In this document: positions 12,591 to 24,053 of the stretch, piece after piece | How the letters are laid out: every line of letters starts with the position of its first letter | Position numbering within the stretch: the first letter of the stretch is position 1 | Assembly (NCBI RefSeq): GCF_025766255.1 | Contig: NW_026516678.1 | Span: 186,001-250,000, forward strand | Direction of reading: 5' to 3' | DNA from: Zychaea mexicana | Lineage: Eukaryota > Mucoromycota > Mucoromycetes > Mucorales > Lichtheimiaceae | Length of the DNA stretch: 64,000 nt | Program-made: the position numbers and the translations under genes | The notes under the pieces: model-generated | The model's input: only the letters and a program-made list of their open reading frames with translations | The model's database searches: none | Told to the model about the DNA's origin: nothing

Positions 12591-15500
12591 TCAATGGTGA
12601 ATATCTACAATGCCCATCTCGTCCATAACCCGTTTATATATCTTTTTATGTGTCTTGATCAATGGAGCGTATCCTGACTGTGCTCGCTGGCTCTTGAGAT
12701 TCTTCTTGGTATTAGAGAGCCATACAGCGAGATGAGGGAAAAAGTACTTTTCACAAAGATAGCTCAATGCAAGATTGCCACCCGCAAGGAACATAATAAA
12801 AATTCGGAAACTGAATGGGATCGTTTGCAGTTCGAGCAGGCTCGTTTGCCAGCCGCTTGGGAATAGCACACACCAAGTTGTCAATGCAACTAGCAGTGTG
12901 ATGGCCAACACAAGTCGTCCTACACAGAACAAGTTGATTCCGTCAGCAAACTTTTTTTTTCCATTGGGAACATGAGAGTTTGCAAAACACGTCTATGCTT
13001 AGACATATATGCCCACATACCATTTGTCCATAAGGACTGTCTGTAAGGTGGTCCAACGCTGAATACCACAGCGATCAAGATGTACTGGAAGCTCGAAAGC
13101 AAAAACAGAACTGTGTTTTCGAAACACGAAATGTTTTCCCCGTCTGGATTGAATACTGGGGGCACGTACCATTCCTGCTGATGCGTCGCCCAGTAAGCAA
13201 TGAATTGAAAGCTCGAAGTAATCATGATCTGGCCAAGGAGAGAGGTCAAAACCTTTTTCGATACAAGACTTGCTGTAGGGCGTTTTCGATGAAGATGTGG
13301 CCATGCTCCAGTATAACCCACTATATACACATCATCACCATACCGTTAGTTTTACTGACCATATAAAATAAAGAAAAACATATGGCCACTGCAGAATACA
13401 GTTCCACAGGAGAAAGAAATACGTACTGTAGACGGCAATGGGCAATATAAGAAACAGATCTATGTATAAAAACTGGAAGTCACCCAAATTGCTGCCGAAT
13501 GCGTATAAAAGTGTGACTGAAGTGAATTGAATGATGCTGTAGAGGGCCATGTACTTGAAGCAGCTGAAGCTCGTCACCAAGGCCGCTCGTCCCTCCCTAT
13601 ATGATGAACAGATTGCCAATTCAAAATTAATCGACTTATATGAACGAAACAAGTCATATACATGTACTTACTTAATCACATCAATAACACAAGCAATGTC
13701 CATTGTATTACTAGTAAATGGCGCAGCAACGGATGCTTCTGCTTCCGACAGTGAGATACCGATGTCACCTGCCTTGAGGGCGCCACAATCGTTTGCACCA
13801 TCACCACAAAATCCAACACAATAGCCGATATTTTGTAGTTCAAACACAAGTTCTTGTTTTTCATCCGGTGACATGCGAGCATAGATGGCACCTTTAACGA
13901 GCATGCGTTGTAAAAGTTCGGTGGGTGCATTGTCAACCATCCAGCGAAAGGCTTCGCCTGTAACAGCAAGATGATAAGGACGCCCATAATAATCCGAGCG
14001 ACGGGGCTAATGGGGTTTTTTGAGTCATATATTAGTTTTCAATCTAGTCTCAAAATATTTAAAACTAGTATCCTTCCTTACCTCCAAAGTATCGTTGTCA
14101 AGACTTTGTCCTTCTGACAGCACGCTTTCCCAAGACAACTGAGAGTTGGGATCTGTGGAGGAGCCACTCAAGAACTTGGGTACATAGATTTCTGCAGATT
14201 CATCTACTAGGCTACATTCTCGAGATACACTGATGGCTGTCAATGCATTATCACCTTAAGACATTAATAAAACACACATCATCTGATTAGTATACTATAG
14301 CACCCGGTAACGAATTCGAAAGAACAAGTGATATCTTACCAGTGCACATGATCTGACGGATATTCGCGTTGCGCAGTGTTGTAAGAGCAGGGATCGTGCG
14401 CGCTTTGAGCTTATTTTCGAAAATGATAAACCCGAGGAAAGTAAGATTGGACTCAACTTCGTTTCTAAGTGTGTAAAATCAGTCAATACATAGTGCTGCT
14501 CTTTAAATTGAAGTATAACTCTCTCTGTGTTCTACTCACCTTTTTAGCTTATGCAGCTTGTGCCACTTGACACCGTCCAACTGACGCGATGCGCATGCAA
14601 TCACACGATATCCGCGATGTGTATAATAATATAAAACTTCTTGATAATTGACTGGTACTATTTATCACGTATTACAGCAAACAATAAGTGCTTTTGAAGA
14701 GGTTATTCGTCTTCAATTAATTGAACTTACAAGTTTCTGGTTTGCAGATATCAACCATGACTTCAGGTGCACCCTTGACGAAAACCTCCATGACTGGGTT
14801 GGCCAGCTGTCGTACAATTACACTCATGCGTCGCAAAGCAGATACAAACTCGAATGAATGGATGATACCAAACTCAACAGGCGCGGCTTCGCTATGATTC
14901 TATGGCGTAAATATTACAGTTAGCACACCCATGAATGCGTTTAGAGTGCTTTCCTGACAATTTAATAAATACAAGAATGGCATACCAAATGAAGAGGTAA
15001 CTCTTGGCGTCCACCGGGCGGCCGGACAACTGTGGGCATGATACCAACTTTGGCACTCTTTTTAGCTTGCAGAGCCGCTAATTCGCTTCTTGTCTTGAGA
15101 CCAGTAGACGACGCACCACCACTTTCTTCGAGCTCCCATCGGGTATGTTCAAACATCTTCAGATCCAACGGATCACCAATCAATTCTCCGTCGACAATCT
15201 TGAGCGAGTGGCAAGTGGTCATGGCACGGAAAATTCTAGCCTTTGTACAACGCTCTTCTTCCAGATCGTGCGTGCTTGGATTGGTACCTTGCATAGACAG
15301 CTTTTCGTCATCAAAGTAATGTTTCACGCTACTTCCTTCTTCACGTGCCGATACAGTTCGGAATCCATGAATATCCAAACCATCCTCGGTTAATGTTCCG
15401 GTCTTGTCAAAGCACATGCAATCCACTTTGCCGCCAATATTGACTTTTGGTGGAGATATACAAAAGATACCAATTTTTTTCAAACGACCGATGGCAAAGC

Positions 15501-17980
15501 TGGTACCGATGGACATGGTAGCAGGTAATGCAGGCGGAACAACGACAGTGATCAAATCCAGTGCACGCAAGATCATGGTTTCCGTATCGATGCCCAGGCG
15601 GATAAAGTTGATGGTCGATAGCATAAATCCGCATACCGCTTTTTGTTTTTGCGAATAGTGTATTCTGGTCAGCATCTTTCGCTTCGATCTACATACTACA
15701 TGCAAATAATGTGCTACATGCGAATAATGTGCACAAAAGAACAAATAATCAAACGTACCGATAATCCCAAGAATACCAATAAATCGAAATGAATCACGAT
15801 AGAATTGAAAGTTGTTTGGTTTGGGGAACAGCATGCTTCTGACGAGAGAGCCTTTAGCCGAATTAAAGCCTGTGCGCACGACCAAGGCAACAGCAGCCGA
15901 GACATTGTTACCACAACGCACACGGACCACTTTGGTACCCATGAACAAAAAGTGCTTTGTGATTTCTGCAGGTATTGTGGGTCCAGAAAGGTCCATTTTG
16001 CGCACAATGGCGTCAGCCGCGGGAACTTTGGATACAGGCACGGACTCGCCCGTAAGCATGGATTCATTTAGAATACAGTCACCCGAGATAAGCATCGCGT
16101 CGCAAGGGACCGTATGCAAATCCGCCAAATTGATCAGATCACCTGGTACAAGCTCAGTAGAACTGATCGTACGCCCTGATCATCAGCATTATCATTACAC
16201 AGCATAGCGCGTATTAGTGTTTTTTTTAGAAATCGGTTTAACCATGTTCCACAGTGATTCTACGATAAAATCATAAACTCACATGATCCGTTCCGAAACG
16301 TGCGGACACTGCATTCAAATCTTGACATATCTCGCATCCGCTTCATGGTCTATCATGGTTCACATATATATCATAAGCAAATAGAAAATTATCCACAGCC
16401 TCCACACTTGATATTTGTGTTATGGGTACCTGTTTTGTCTCTACGAGCGTTGTGATGATGCTTATTGCACTGATGGTAAAAATACAGAATGCATAGTAAT
16501 AATAATCATCCATGCTCCATAGAATGATACTTCCAATTTGAAACACGTAGAAAGGGTTTAGCACCTAAAGCACAGCACAAAGAATATGCAGTGTTATGAT
16601 TATAGAATAGACTCTAATTTTAATAACAGAATTAGTAACAAGAGTTACCTCGTCGCGCAGCAAGGCACCTGTAGGTTTCTCACGGATGTTGATCAAATTA
16701 GGTCCGAACGCACAAAGCCGTTGGATATACTTTTCTGTAGTCAACCCGGCCTTTGCATTTTTTATGGATGTCCAGTTTGTATCCTTCCAGAACCTTATTA
16801 TCAGACAATAACAGTTAGCCTATGCAGTAGCACCACATCACATATTAACAAGAAGGATAGCTTACCCAATAATCAAGAACCGACGTAGCAATGGATGATA
16901 CGCCAACCGGACATAGCGATATTCCATAATAATCAAGTGGGTCAATTTTTCCTCCATGTTCAACAAACGCCGAGCTTCGTCAGGGCTGCATCCATCATTC
17001 CGAATGACCTCTCTCATCTGATCCACAGAAAACACGGATCCAACAGTGCCCCCGTAGAACTCGTGCTGCGGTCGTAGTATCTCCTGCTCACCGTATTGAT
17101 TCTAGAACACATTGGAGTATTCGATCGTTGTTAGAGCATCAAGACTGTAGGGCAAGCGATCCAAATCTCTTCACAAGCAAATGATTCATTACTACTTTGC
17201 TCTTACCACAAATACGAGCCATTGTGCCTCATTTAACGTGGCTCGTTCCCCGACCCACGAAACCCACCACTGCGGCATCCAGCGACACACGAGCCACACC
17301 ACTCCCAATGATGCGATACAAGAGATCCGATACAACAGAAAGCCCAACGTATGGTTTCGGTATCCCTGGATACTAATCTCGACGTCTTCTTCTACAAGCA
17401 AAGTTTGGCGCCATGGATCACCGCGATCCATTCCGCCGATACGTATATCGTTGGCACCATTACCGCCACTGCCGCCGCCATGAGTCGTTAATAATGTACT
17501 ATCGTCTTCGCCCATGTCATCATGACCGGCTATAGTACTATCATTGTCACTCGAATCATCATCCTCATTGTCTTCTTCATCACTAGTATTCAACTCCCGG
17601 TCTGAGTCTACGTCGTCGTCGTCAGCGTCAGCGTCGTCAGACTCGTCGTCTTGGCCGTGTCCCGTTTTCTTGCGCCGCCGGTATAAACCAGACGATTGCA
17701 CATCGCCCAACATTGTCGTTGCAGAGTCGATGTGATGATGAGTAGTTTCAGTTTTGTATGAAACGGAGCCGTTTGTTCTGGTAGCAGTAGCAGTAGGCGC
17801 AACAGCAGTGAAAGAGGAAGGAGCAGCCCCTATCGGCGGCGTGTGCATAAGCGGCGCAGCAGAATCTCGTCGTCGATTGGCGTTGCGACGGACGGAATCA
17901 GGTGAGGCCGGCCGGCTGTTGCTTTCCAAGGGGGAGGCTCCATATCCTGCGAGTGGTCTAGTCGAAGGATGTGTCGACAT
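12591..17980 (-). CDS. YPK9: P5B-type P-type ATPase (Ypk9/ATP13A2 class)
   Basis: Fifteen exons from the minus strand (17207-17980, 16866-17101, 16649-16793, 16430-16564, 16283-16340, 15759-16175, 14986-15638, 14731-14899, 14540-14657, 14340-14464, 14082-14254, 13672-14006, 13427-13596, 13021-13320, 12591-12919) give 1378 residues in one frame. P5B pumps are endo-lysosomal or vacuolar; animal members export polyamines, and yeast Ypk9 protects against metals. Landmarks are the actuator T-G-E-S (491-494), the P5B signature P-P-A-L-P (623-627) in membrane segment 4, the phosphorylated Asp666 in D-K-T-G-T-L-T, K-G-A-P-E (848-852), and the hinge G-D-G-A-N-D (1069-1074). A very acidic, Ser/Asp-rich N-terminal tail (~110-200) precedes the first membrane helix. 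The start at 17980 avoids an upstream hydrophobic extension that lacks family support. Confidence 0.95.
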
Positions 17981-18622
17981 TCGCGTGATCGACAGCAGAA
18001 AGGCATACAACGCACAAAGGGAAAGAAAAAGAAGGTAAAGCGTGAAATAAAATAAAAAATAAAAAAGTCGAATCTGTGGAGATTCATGACAGAATAATTC
18101 AACTCCAGTTCCGTTTCCTAAAACAGTCAATTTTTTTCGGCTATCTTTTGTGTTACAAAGTTACGCTCAAAACACAAAAAAAGAAGTTGACATGTTTTAG
18201 CTTGACATCGTCATCGTGCTTATGTCCACATATTCAAGTGCCAAGAAGAGTTCCCCTCGAATTTGTGATGTATTTAATATGTGTTTCATCAAAAACTGTG
18301 CACCTGAAAAGAAATCACTATGACGTATATGTGGATGTGTTGATCTTTCGCTGGAAGTTGTTATCACACTTGTTTTGCTCTTTTACATTAGCGTCATGGT
18401 AACAGCCAAGACTGGTAACTATACTACCGTAGCCAAGCAACAGAGAGACGGAGAGCTTGAGTCATACCTCTACCATTACCATGACAGCTATGTTTTTTGC
18501 TTAAGAACCGGAGAATTTTCTTGCGTTTTACATCACATAAAACAACTATGTGTATGCCGTGTATATGTGAAACTTTTTTGGAGGCAGTTTGGATGAATGG
18601 GATATATGTAAATCTTCTTTTA
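17981..18622. other. intergenic between the P5B ATPase and the syntaxin
   Basis: No gene is supported. The segment holds the presumed promoter of the P5B gene and the 3' flank of the syntaxin gene; the two are transcribed in the same direction. Confidence 0.5.
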
Positions 18623-19690
18623 TTATGCATACCAGTCAAGGAACAATAATACAAAGCTTGCCATCAACAAAAAGAACAATGTGAAATGACGCGTGCCTCG
18701 ATTCCGTTCACGGGATTGTATCAGTTGGACGTTGCCTTGCTCGATCCGCTCGGTCGAAGCAATCGCGTCGGCATACAATCGATCCGTCTGAGCCGTCTGA
18801 GCTGCCAAATGAGTTGTCAACTCGTTCTGCAACGTGGATATTTCCAGCAATGCCTTTTCAGCATTTTTCACTTGATTCAGTGTATTATTCAACTCTTCCA
18901 ACATGGTCGAGTTTTCCTTTTCCAGCATTTGCATTTGTTCCTGGGACAGTTCGTCTACTTGAAATGCTGGTGGTTCATTGTCTTCCTGATAATCTTCAAA
19001 CTTGTAAACTGGATCCTCCTCTATAGCAGCTTTTGCCGATGACGCCTTGTAAAGCTGATTCTCGCTTCTTTCTAACTCTCGCGTCAATCGGATCTCTTGT
19101 TGATTTCTTTGCAGTTCTGAAACCTCGGCCAGCCGCTTGTTCAATAACCACGTGATACTACTTCGATGCAACGCCAATGTATCCTCTGCCATCGACGGTA
19201 TTAACAAACTCTGGAAGAATTGCGTCAGACCAGCAGGCTTTTGCTGTTTTTGTTTACGCATCTGTTCAGCTTGCTCCAATTCCTTGATGCGATCCATGCA
19301 GCGCCGAATAATGATCTTGGCTTGGAAATCAATTTCGTCGCGTTCATTGTCGGTTAATGACTGAATGTTGGATGGAAATAATGAGAATAGTGACGAATGA
19401 CTGCCATCGTTTTGTTGCTGTTGTTTCTTGTTGGGTGTCGTTGTTACTGACGCCCCTTTTCTGGATTTACTCGAAGGACGTGATTCTGAACTGAGATAAG
19501 GTCGACGAATTGTCAGCAGGAATCGTTTTAAACTCGTAACATGTTCATAAATGCGGTATGCTTCTTTGGTAAAGACGTCATAGGACGTTGCAATTTTATT
19601 TTTATCGGCGCGCTTAGATGCTTTCGTGGCTGGTTTATGCAATGATGTGTCGCGAACAATGGTGCGGAATTGTGCTGTGTGGTCAGGCAT
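18623..19690 (-). CDS. UFE1: Ufe1/syntaxin-18-type Qa-SNARE of the ER
   Basis: A single exon encodes 355 residues. This t-SNARE receives Golgi-to-ER retrograde vesicles. The N-terminus (M-P-D-H-T-A-Q-F) resembles the short Sec17/Sly1-contacting start of the syntaxin-18 family. It is followed by helical segments, a Gln-rich linker around residues 110-125, a heptad SNARE motif at about 262-325 with a conserved E-I-S-T-L-Q centre, and a single C-terminal membrane anchor (~333-351) ending F-L-D-W-Y-A. This tail-anchored layout is diagnostic. An upstream in-frame ATG at 19771 would add 27 residues; the ATG at 19690 was chosen because the conserved N-terminus begins there. Confidence 0.85.
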   Translation of the reverse strand: MPDHTAQFRTIVRDTSLHKPATKASKRADKNKIATSYDVFTKEAYRIYEHVTSLKRFLLTIRRPYLSSESRPSSKSRKGASVTTTPNKKQQQQNDGSHSSLFSLFPSNIQSLTDNERDEIDFQAKIIIRRCMDRIKELEQAEQMRKQKQQKPAGLTQFFQSLLIPSMAEDTLALHRSSITWLLNKRLAEVSELQRNQQEIRLTRELERSENQLYKASSAKAAIEEDPVYKFEDYQEDNEPPAFQVDELSQEQMQMLEKENSTMLEELNNTLNQVKNAEKALLEISTLQNELTTHLAAQTAQTDRLYADAIASTERIEQGNVQLIQSRERNRGTRHFTLFFLLMASFVLLFLDWYA

Positions 19691-22044
19691 GATATATGGT
19701 GAGCGAAAGGGAAAGGGCTCTGTCGCGGACTTGATGCGCGTGTCCAATGATTTAAGAGCCCTTGGCGTCACAATTTGAATGGTTCACACATAGATCAATA
19801 AAAAAGAAAGAATACGACTTTTCGGTGTGTAAGCTGAAAGCATCCTTACCGATTGACATGACGATCGTTCTTGACCTTGAATAAGTAGCATGTAGTGATA
19901 ATATATCGCCACCAAAGCTGTCCTTCATTATAACCCTGGACCGATACAACAACGTCCACGAGACAACTTCACATCAGCTACGTGTAATCACAACAGTGGC
20001 TAAGCAATAGTCAATGTTGTCGAAAAATATCATCACAGGTTTGGCTATGCAAGGGTACTAGGTGTCTATTAAGTAAGAAACAGCTACTGCAAGCAAGTAG
20101 GACCATCGGCTCCCTTTTGCATTTTCCCAGGTGACTTCCATGGATAACTGATTCGTAGCTTTGGTTGTTGCAGTGGCTATAAAGAAGCTTTTGTAAGACT
20201 TACCATATTCAGGTGGATGTTCTTCCTCACTGGATATGGCAACCAATTGCGCGTTGATTTATTACTGGATTACACTAATGGGTAGTGTGTCACATGCGCC
20301 GCGTGTTGGTTGTATGTGTATGTGTATAGCATATTCCACGTTGGCGCCATCATGTATTTGTAAGCTGGTGATCTGCATGCTTTCTCCTTCTTTATTCGAT
20401 GATGGCGACGCTGATGATGCCACTTTGCTTATGGAAGCACCCCACCACATGGATTTCGGAAAAAGAAATGCAAAATGTGGCTGACATATTGCATGAAGAA
20501 AGCAACGTACTAACCAACAGATAGAGAAGGAGGAGAGGCTTCTTTGTAAGCAAAAATAACGATACGCTGCTATGTTGCCTTTTTGCCACGCAATGATGGA
20601 TGAAGCACCTTATTGAGCTCAGATGCATAATGACGATTTATTTATTTTCTTAGCATAACATTTCCCAAAGTCACGGGTTGGTGCAACTCTATTTTGAGGT
20701 ATAGTTTTTTGCCACACAAAGTCGCACCAAGTTTGAGTTGCTGTTGTAATCATATCAGCTTATTGGCAGTATTCCAACCGGAGAAACTACTGTAGTTGGG
20801 AAAACCATGGGTGCCGCAGTTTTGTTTGTCCTATTAAGCGGATATGTAGTGAAAAGAAACTCAGCAGAGGCTGTACTTACTTCTACTAGTTACCGGGCTT
20901 CTTTCATTCGCTAAGGGTGTGTCTGATCTGAAGCGGCTGTATGGAAGTGATGCTGTCAATAAGAGTGGGGACACAAGACTGAGTAAAAAAGCTGGCATAA
21001 TATATCGGATGATGCTGCGCAACAACAGCGGGCAAAAGAAGTAAAGGATACCGGGCCTATAGTAAATGCGTATCCAATCATAGCTCTACAAGTCTTGAGC
21101 GGCCCCATTTTCCCGACGCACAGACCCTTAATCACTTTTCTTGGCATACGTGCGCATTTCATATGTGTATGATACATGGAAAACACGCAAACCCGGCACC
21201 CCGGCGCAAGACGCCGAGCTTCCATTTTGTCGTGTTGTCGTCTTGCAGATTGCTGGTCTTGTAGCGGGTGTGTCACAGATGCTGCTTAATATAGCTCTCG
21301 ACAAAGTCGATACACGACTACCAGTACAGGTCGCTTGTGTTATGAGACGAGGAAAAGTGATCTACTCGGCTCGGAAAAGGAACAATTAAGATCTATTGTA
21401 TGTAGGTTATAAGCTAGCTATAATTGATGCAGAAGTTCAAGAAAAGTGAGAAATGAAAGCCGGATAAACAATTATTACTGGCGTATGGTTTCTAGTAGTA
21501 GTAGTAGTGCTGTGAGTTTCGGCCCTACTAGTCAGACTGAAACAATGCTATTTTTATAATATAATACGTTCCAGACCTTCTATTTATTTTTGACGTCTCT
21601 TACAACCGATGGACTTGGGCAGACACTTTCAGCAACAGCACTCAACAATGGTATCTTGTGTATGTGCTTATGGAGGTGTGGGGTAGTAGTAATAGTGGTA
21701 GTAGCAGCAGCAGATCAGCAAACAGCAACTACAGCTGCGCCTCGTTTGCACAGCGATTGCGACATCGAATTCTTGTTTTTGACAGGTAAGCTTGTGGGAT
21801 TAGTCAGGGTAGGACAGTGATTGATCTTTACCAGCCCAGCTCAGCAGAGTGGTGCTAGAGCTCAAAGATCATTCTCGGGCCAAAGCACCAAAAGAGAGTT
21901 GCATGTTTTTGCAGCGGATGTTGAATATAAATAAAGTTTTTATTTTTTTTTTAATCCGATTCAATCTTTCTCTTTCTTTTCAATCACTCTTGCTACAACC
22001 TCCCCATATCCTCGCCTTTCCATTCTTCGCTTTCGTTATCTTTT
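19691..22044. other. intergenic, with possible decayed coding sequence at ~20,800-21,390
   Basis: No intact gene. From about 20,875 to 21,150 the + strand shows protein-like runs that jump between frames (for example S-D-L-K-R-L-Y-G-S-D and A-Y-P-I-I-A-L-Q-V-L-S-G), separated by stops. They suggest an old gene remnant that I cannot name. The last ~100 bases before 22045 are pyrimidine-rich, consistent with a promoter or leader for the CAP-Gly gene. Confidence 0.4.
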
Positions 22045-23407
22045 ATGCCTCTCTTCAGTTTCCGCAAGAAGAAAAGCAGCAAGAAATCATCCAACCCATT
22101 TACTACGTCTGGTCTGCGAAAGACAAAGTCGACAGGCAATATTGCTGACGAGAACCAGACATGCACTCGACAAACCACGTCAACCACTGCACCTGCAACC
22201 GATGAGCTGCAGCTCCCTGCAGCAGCAGCAGCAGCAGCATCATCAGCATCTTCTTCTTCTTCTTCTTCCTCCACACCCAAAGCAGGTGCCGCCGCCGCAG
22301 CACCAAGCATCAAGCCAGACGAAGAAGCAGCAACAAAAGTTGGCGGCAGCACGTCCAGCAGCAGCGCAGACGAAGCAGTAGCCTATGACGACGCTACGAG
22401 CAGCAGCGATGACGAGGACGATGCATCTTCCGTGTCTTCTGTCTCATCTTCATCGTCGTCAAGTGACGAAGGAGATGAAGAAGACGACAGCACTTCCGCC
22501 TCGTCTGATTCTGACAGTGTTTCAAGTTTACCAAATGATAATACCCGACGACGGCCCGGACACATGACTATTCCACGTGCGCAGGTGAAAGCTAATTCGT
22601 CTCCCTCGACTCCTCAGGAATCCACCGACAGGGGCAACTACTTTTCTTCTGGCGATTTGGAGCTGCTCTTGTCCCAGGAGACGCAAGCCCGCATTGACGC
22701 TCAAGAAAAGGCCGCTGCGGATGCTGCTGCCGCTGCAGCTCCGGCGCCAAGAAAGACAGCACTTCGGTTTGAGTTGCCGGTGACACCTTCCAGATCCAGG
22801 TCGCCGAATCCCGCATACTCGGCTTACTCGAGACCACGTCAACGATGGTCATTGCCTGACGAGAAGATGCTTGACGACGGTCAGAAGAAGAAGAAAAAGA
22901 AGAAAAAGAGCAAGAAGAGCAGCAGCAAAAAGTCCAAGAGACGATCCAAGTGGAAGAATCGGATCATGGGTTCGGACGATGAAAAGAACAGCGACGCAGA
23001 GGAGCAGCCACGCGTACTAAAGGTGGGCGATAAGGTGTATCTGCTTCATCGTCCTTTGCCAATCTTTGGCCACGTCCGTTACATGGGCACCGTGAACTTC
23101 GATATAGGTGACGACTGGGTCGGTGTCGAATTGGAAAGTCGAGGTATGTTAAAGAACAAGGGGGGGGAAGAGTGAGAGTGAGAGCGAGAGGAGAAGAAAA
23201 CAAGGGTCTAGTTGCACGTAGCTGGGGACGATAGTGAAAGAGGGAAAGAGTGAAGGAGAGAACAAACTCAACTAACACGACGAATCTCGTACGATTTTGT
23301 GCTTTGTAGTCGGCAAAAACGATGGGTCGGTCAACGGACACCGCTATTTCCAAACAGATCCGCACCGAGGCATCTTTGTCAGAAAGGCTGAACTCGGATT
23401 TACGTAA
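22045..23407 (+). CDS. CAP-Gly domain protein with a long disordered N-terminus
   Basis: Two exons (22045-23143, 23310-23407) encode 398 residues. CAP-Gly domains bind the C-terminal EEY/F tail of tubulin or EB proteins. The domain is at the extreme C-terminus (~328-398): V-G-D-K-V at its start, D-D-W-V-G-V-E-L, then, across the intron, the hallmark G-K-N-D-G-S-V and a G-I-F-V-R ending. Before it lie a basic start (F-R-K-K-K-S-S-K-K), poly-Ala and poly-Ser tracts, an acidic Ser/Asp/Glu region (~115-160), and a Lys-run (~282-310). Most CAP-Gly proteins carry the domain at the N-terminus or beside coiled coils; no coiled coil is evident here, so this is not a CLIP-170 or p150Glued orthologue. 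Specific function unknown. Confidence 0.88.
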
Positions 23408-24053
23408 CACAGCAGCAGCTATTATCATTGATCATGAAAAATGATGATGACGCTGACGATGACGATGTACTACTATTGATACCCTACACGCAAAGCAAAC
23501 AAATTACCACCCCTCTTCATTAGCAACAGCAAAGCACTTCTGTATTTCTTACTCATTCGTTCGTTCATCTGTTCGTTCATTACATTTAATTTCATTCCAT
23601 TCCATTCCATATTCTATTATCATGTATGTTGTATCACTATTATTCTATGTATTATCCCGTCCCTTCTTCTCAAATCGCATATATATGTATATCTATATAT
23701 ATATATATATACTCTCTAAAATCAACACACAGATGGTTGTGATGGTTTTGTTAAACTACAATTTATCTTTCCATTGTACTTTGCTGTCATGTAAACGACG
23801 TGTGTGTGGTTATAAACGTGGTGGGAGGAGAGGAGCATAATATGAGGGGGGTGCTCATGTGGGTTTTTTCCTTTACATGTGCCTGTATATGTTATGTATT
23901 TTGCTTTAACGATTGGTTTATGTGAGTATGTGGAATGGGGTCGATGGGGGGGGGAAGGCGATATGTGTGTGAGGAGAGAGACTTGGGACGATGGCGAGAT
24001 ATTTCAAGTGGGAGACGGTCTGAGCAGGGGAGAGACCCTTTTTTCTTCTTCTT
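23408..24053. other. 3' flank between convergent genes, with a TA-rich run
   Basis: No gene is seen. Around 23680-23710 there is a short (TA)n-type run, and at 23590-23615 a CATTC-type pentamer repeat. The segment separates the convergent stop codons of the CAP-Gly gene and the Gln-rich gene. Confidence 0.5.

Noticed and set aside
17981..18130. N-terminal hydrophobic extension of the P5B ATPase from an ATG at 18130
   Set aside because: The extension is AT-rich leader-like sequence with no family counterpart; the ATG at 17980 begins the expected cytosolic tail.
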